A stretch of DNA of 64,000 nucleotides from Cryptomeria japonica (lineage: Eukaryota; Streptophyta; Pinopsida; Cupressales; Cupressaceae): positions 99,633,796 to 99,697,795 of the forward strand of contig NC_081412.1 of the NCBI RefSeq assembly GCF_030272615.1, read 5' to 3'. Positions 63,100-64,000 of this stretch are shown in pieces; positions within the stretch are counted from its first letter, which is position 1; each line of letters starts with the position of its first letter. A program made the position numbers and the translations under genes. The notes below the pieces were generated by a model. That model was given only the letters and a program-made list of their open reading frames with translations. It was not told where the DNA came from and did not search any database.

Positions 63100-64000
63100 A
63101 ACTTGCATATTAACATAATATCGCATGACTGCTAAAGTGGGGCCTAAATGTAATGTCATAAATTTTACTCCTTAATTGTGAGCCCAATTCCACCCCCTCC
63201 TTAGCACTTTCTTTAGTTTCCACTCCCCTAGATAATTTTAAGACCACTTTTAGACTCGAATGTAATCCCCCAACTCAAGGATATGTGTCCTATCCCTTTT
63301 TTAAATTTAACTATCTTATTCTACATTAATTAGTCATCATTAAAAACTAAAATTAGGATTGCATGTAGGCCTAGATTCTCATATCTCCCTTTTGAATAAC
63401 TTATTTTGGTAGGACTAGGGTGCCCAACACACGTCTCACCAAAAAATTTCAAAATTTTAAATGTTATGATTGTCAGCCTCGAATTTATAAGATTTGGTCT
63501 CAATTTTTGTTTATGATATTTTTATGTTATTTTTTAAATAAAAAATCAACCTCGTGACTCATCTAAAAGCTAATAGCTTTCCTCATTTGGACATACAATC
63601 TTTATGATAGCAAAGCTCTGCCAAATTGACCACATAGGTCTGCAAATTTGAAGGACAATCAACAACATCAAGTCTTTAACATTGTTCAATCACCATTATT
63701 GTAAAGATGATTGAATCTTCAAAGAATGTTAGAGGATGATATGGAGTCATAAACTGGTGATTGACTTATACCTGTCCTTAAGGGATGGGTATGATTCTAT
63801 ATTGTTTTTACATTTATGAGTTTTAAACTTTAGATTAAAAATTAATAATTTATTTACATGTTTAGGCACTCTTAGGTTGGTTTGTACACTACCCTTTGAT
63901 TGATTCATCGACAACTCACTCTAAAACACTTGAGTAGGGTTTCCTTGTCAAGTTTATACACAATATTGCTCAGCATAATATTATTCACACAATTTTAGGT
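63100..64000. other. No recognised feature
   Basis: AT-rich DNA starting with 'gcctaaatgtaatgtcataa', which resembles LTR-type text without definable ends. No ORF of 60 codons or more and no tandem repeat. Confidence 0.4.

Overview
The window is non-coding, repeat-dominated plant nuclear DNA. It is AT-rich and holds decayed Ty3/gypsy, Ty1/copia and L1-type elements, copia primer-binding sites of the plant initiator-Met type, CHG-like C-to-T decay and one spliced plant-type pseudogene. The sparse genes and old, nested retroelements fit a large-genome plant, most likely a gymnosperm such as a conifer; that assignment is inference. I see no intact host gene, no rRNA, no tRNA and no CRISPR.

1-21,938: a tandem array of a ~1.19 kb unit (19 anchors plus a partial unit at the left edge; the array runs off the window). 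The minus strand of each unit carries a short Ty3/gypsy Gag piece with the same stop codons in most copies. Diagnostic bases sort the units into three types in a mostly repeating X-Y-B order, so this is a higher-order satellite built from a dead gag fragment. A 193-bp duplication borders it (21,939-22,233).

22,290-32,200: nested retroelements. A minus-strand LTR element (LTR 24,703-25,210, then a gag with three zinc-knuckle-like motifs) sits inside the RNase H region of a minus-strand copia element. That copia element continues as RT and integrase to 26,944, and its gag, primer-binding site and LTR lie at 30,524-~32,180. Between the two copia halves lies a gypsy piece (26,948-30,523) without LTRs: the end of pol, then two long divergently oriented decayed ORFs. 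A small inverted-repeat element lies inside the copia gag.

32,200-43,400: mostly intron-like or intergenic DNA around a minus-strand pseudogene at 34,382-35,767. Its exons join in phase and resemble plant FAM114/NOXP20-type proteins, with several Gln-to-stop changes. Also here are a microsatellite with a 30-bp-arm hairpin, a 318-bp tandem duplication, a gypsy RT fragment, and a four-unit tandem repeat carrying a 34-bp exon-like cassette next to a GC-richer, promoter-like stretch.

43,400-64,000: AT-rich DNA with a diverged 0.57 kb direct-repeat pair, a lysine-rich decayed ORF with a LINE-like tail, an LTR-like promoter segment, a 77-bp minisatellite, an (AT)n tract, a 5'-truncated L1 LINE with a 14-bp target-site duplication (56,447-59,143), a second LTR-like promoter segment on the minus strand, and a 2.3 kb solo LTR with a 5-bp duplication (60,760-63,094) dotted with ACCGGT-like words.
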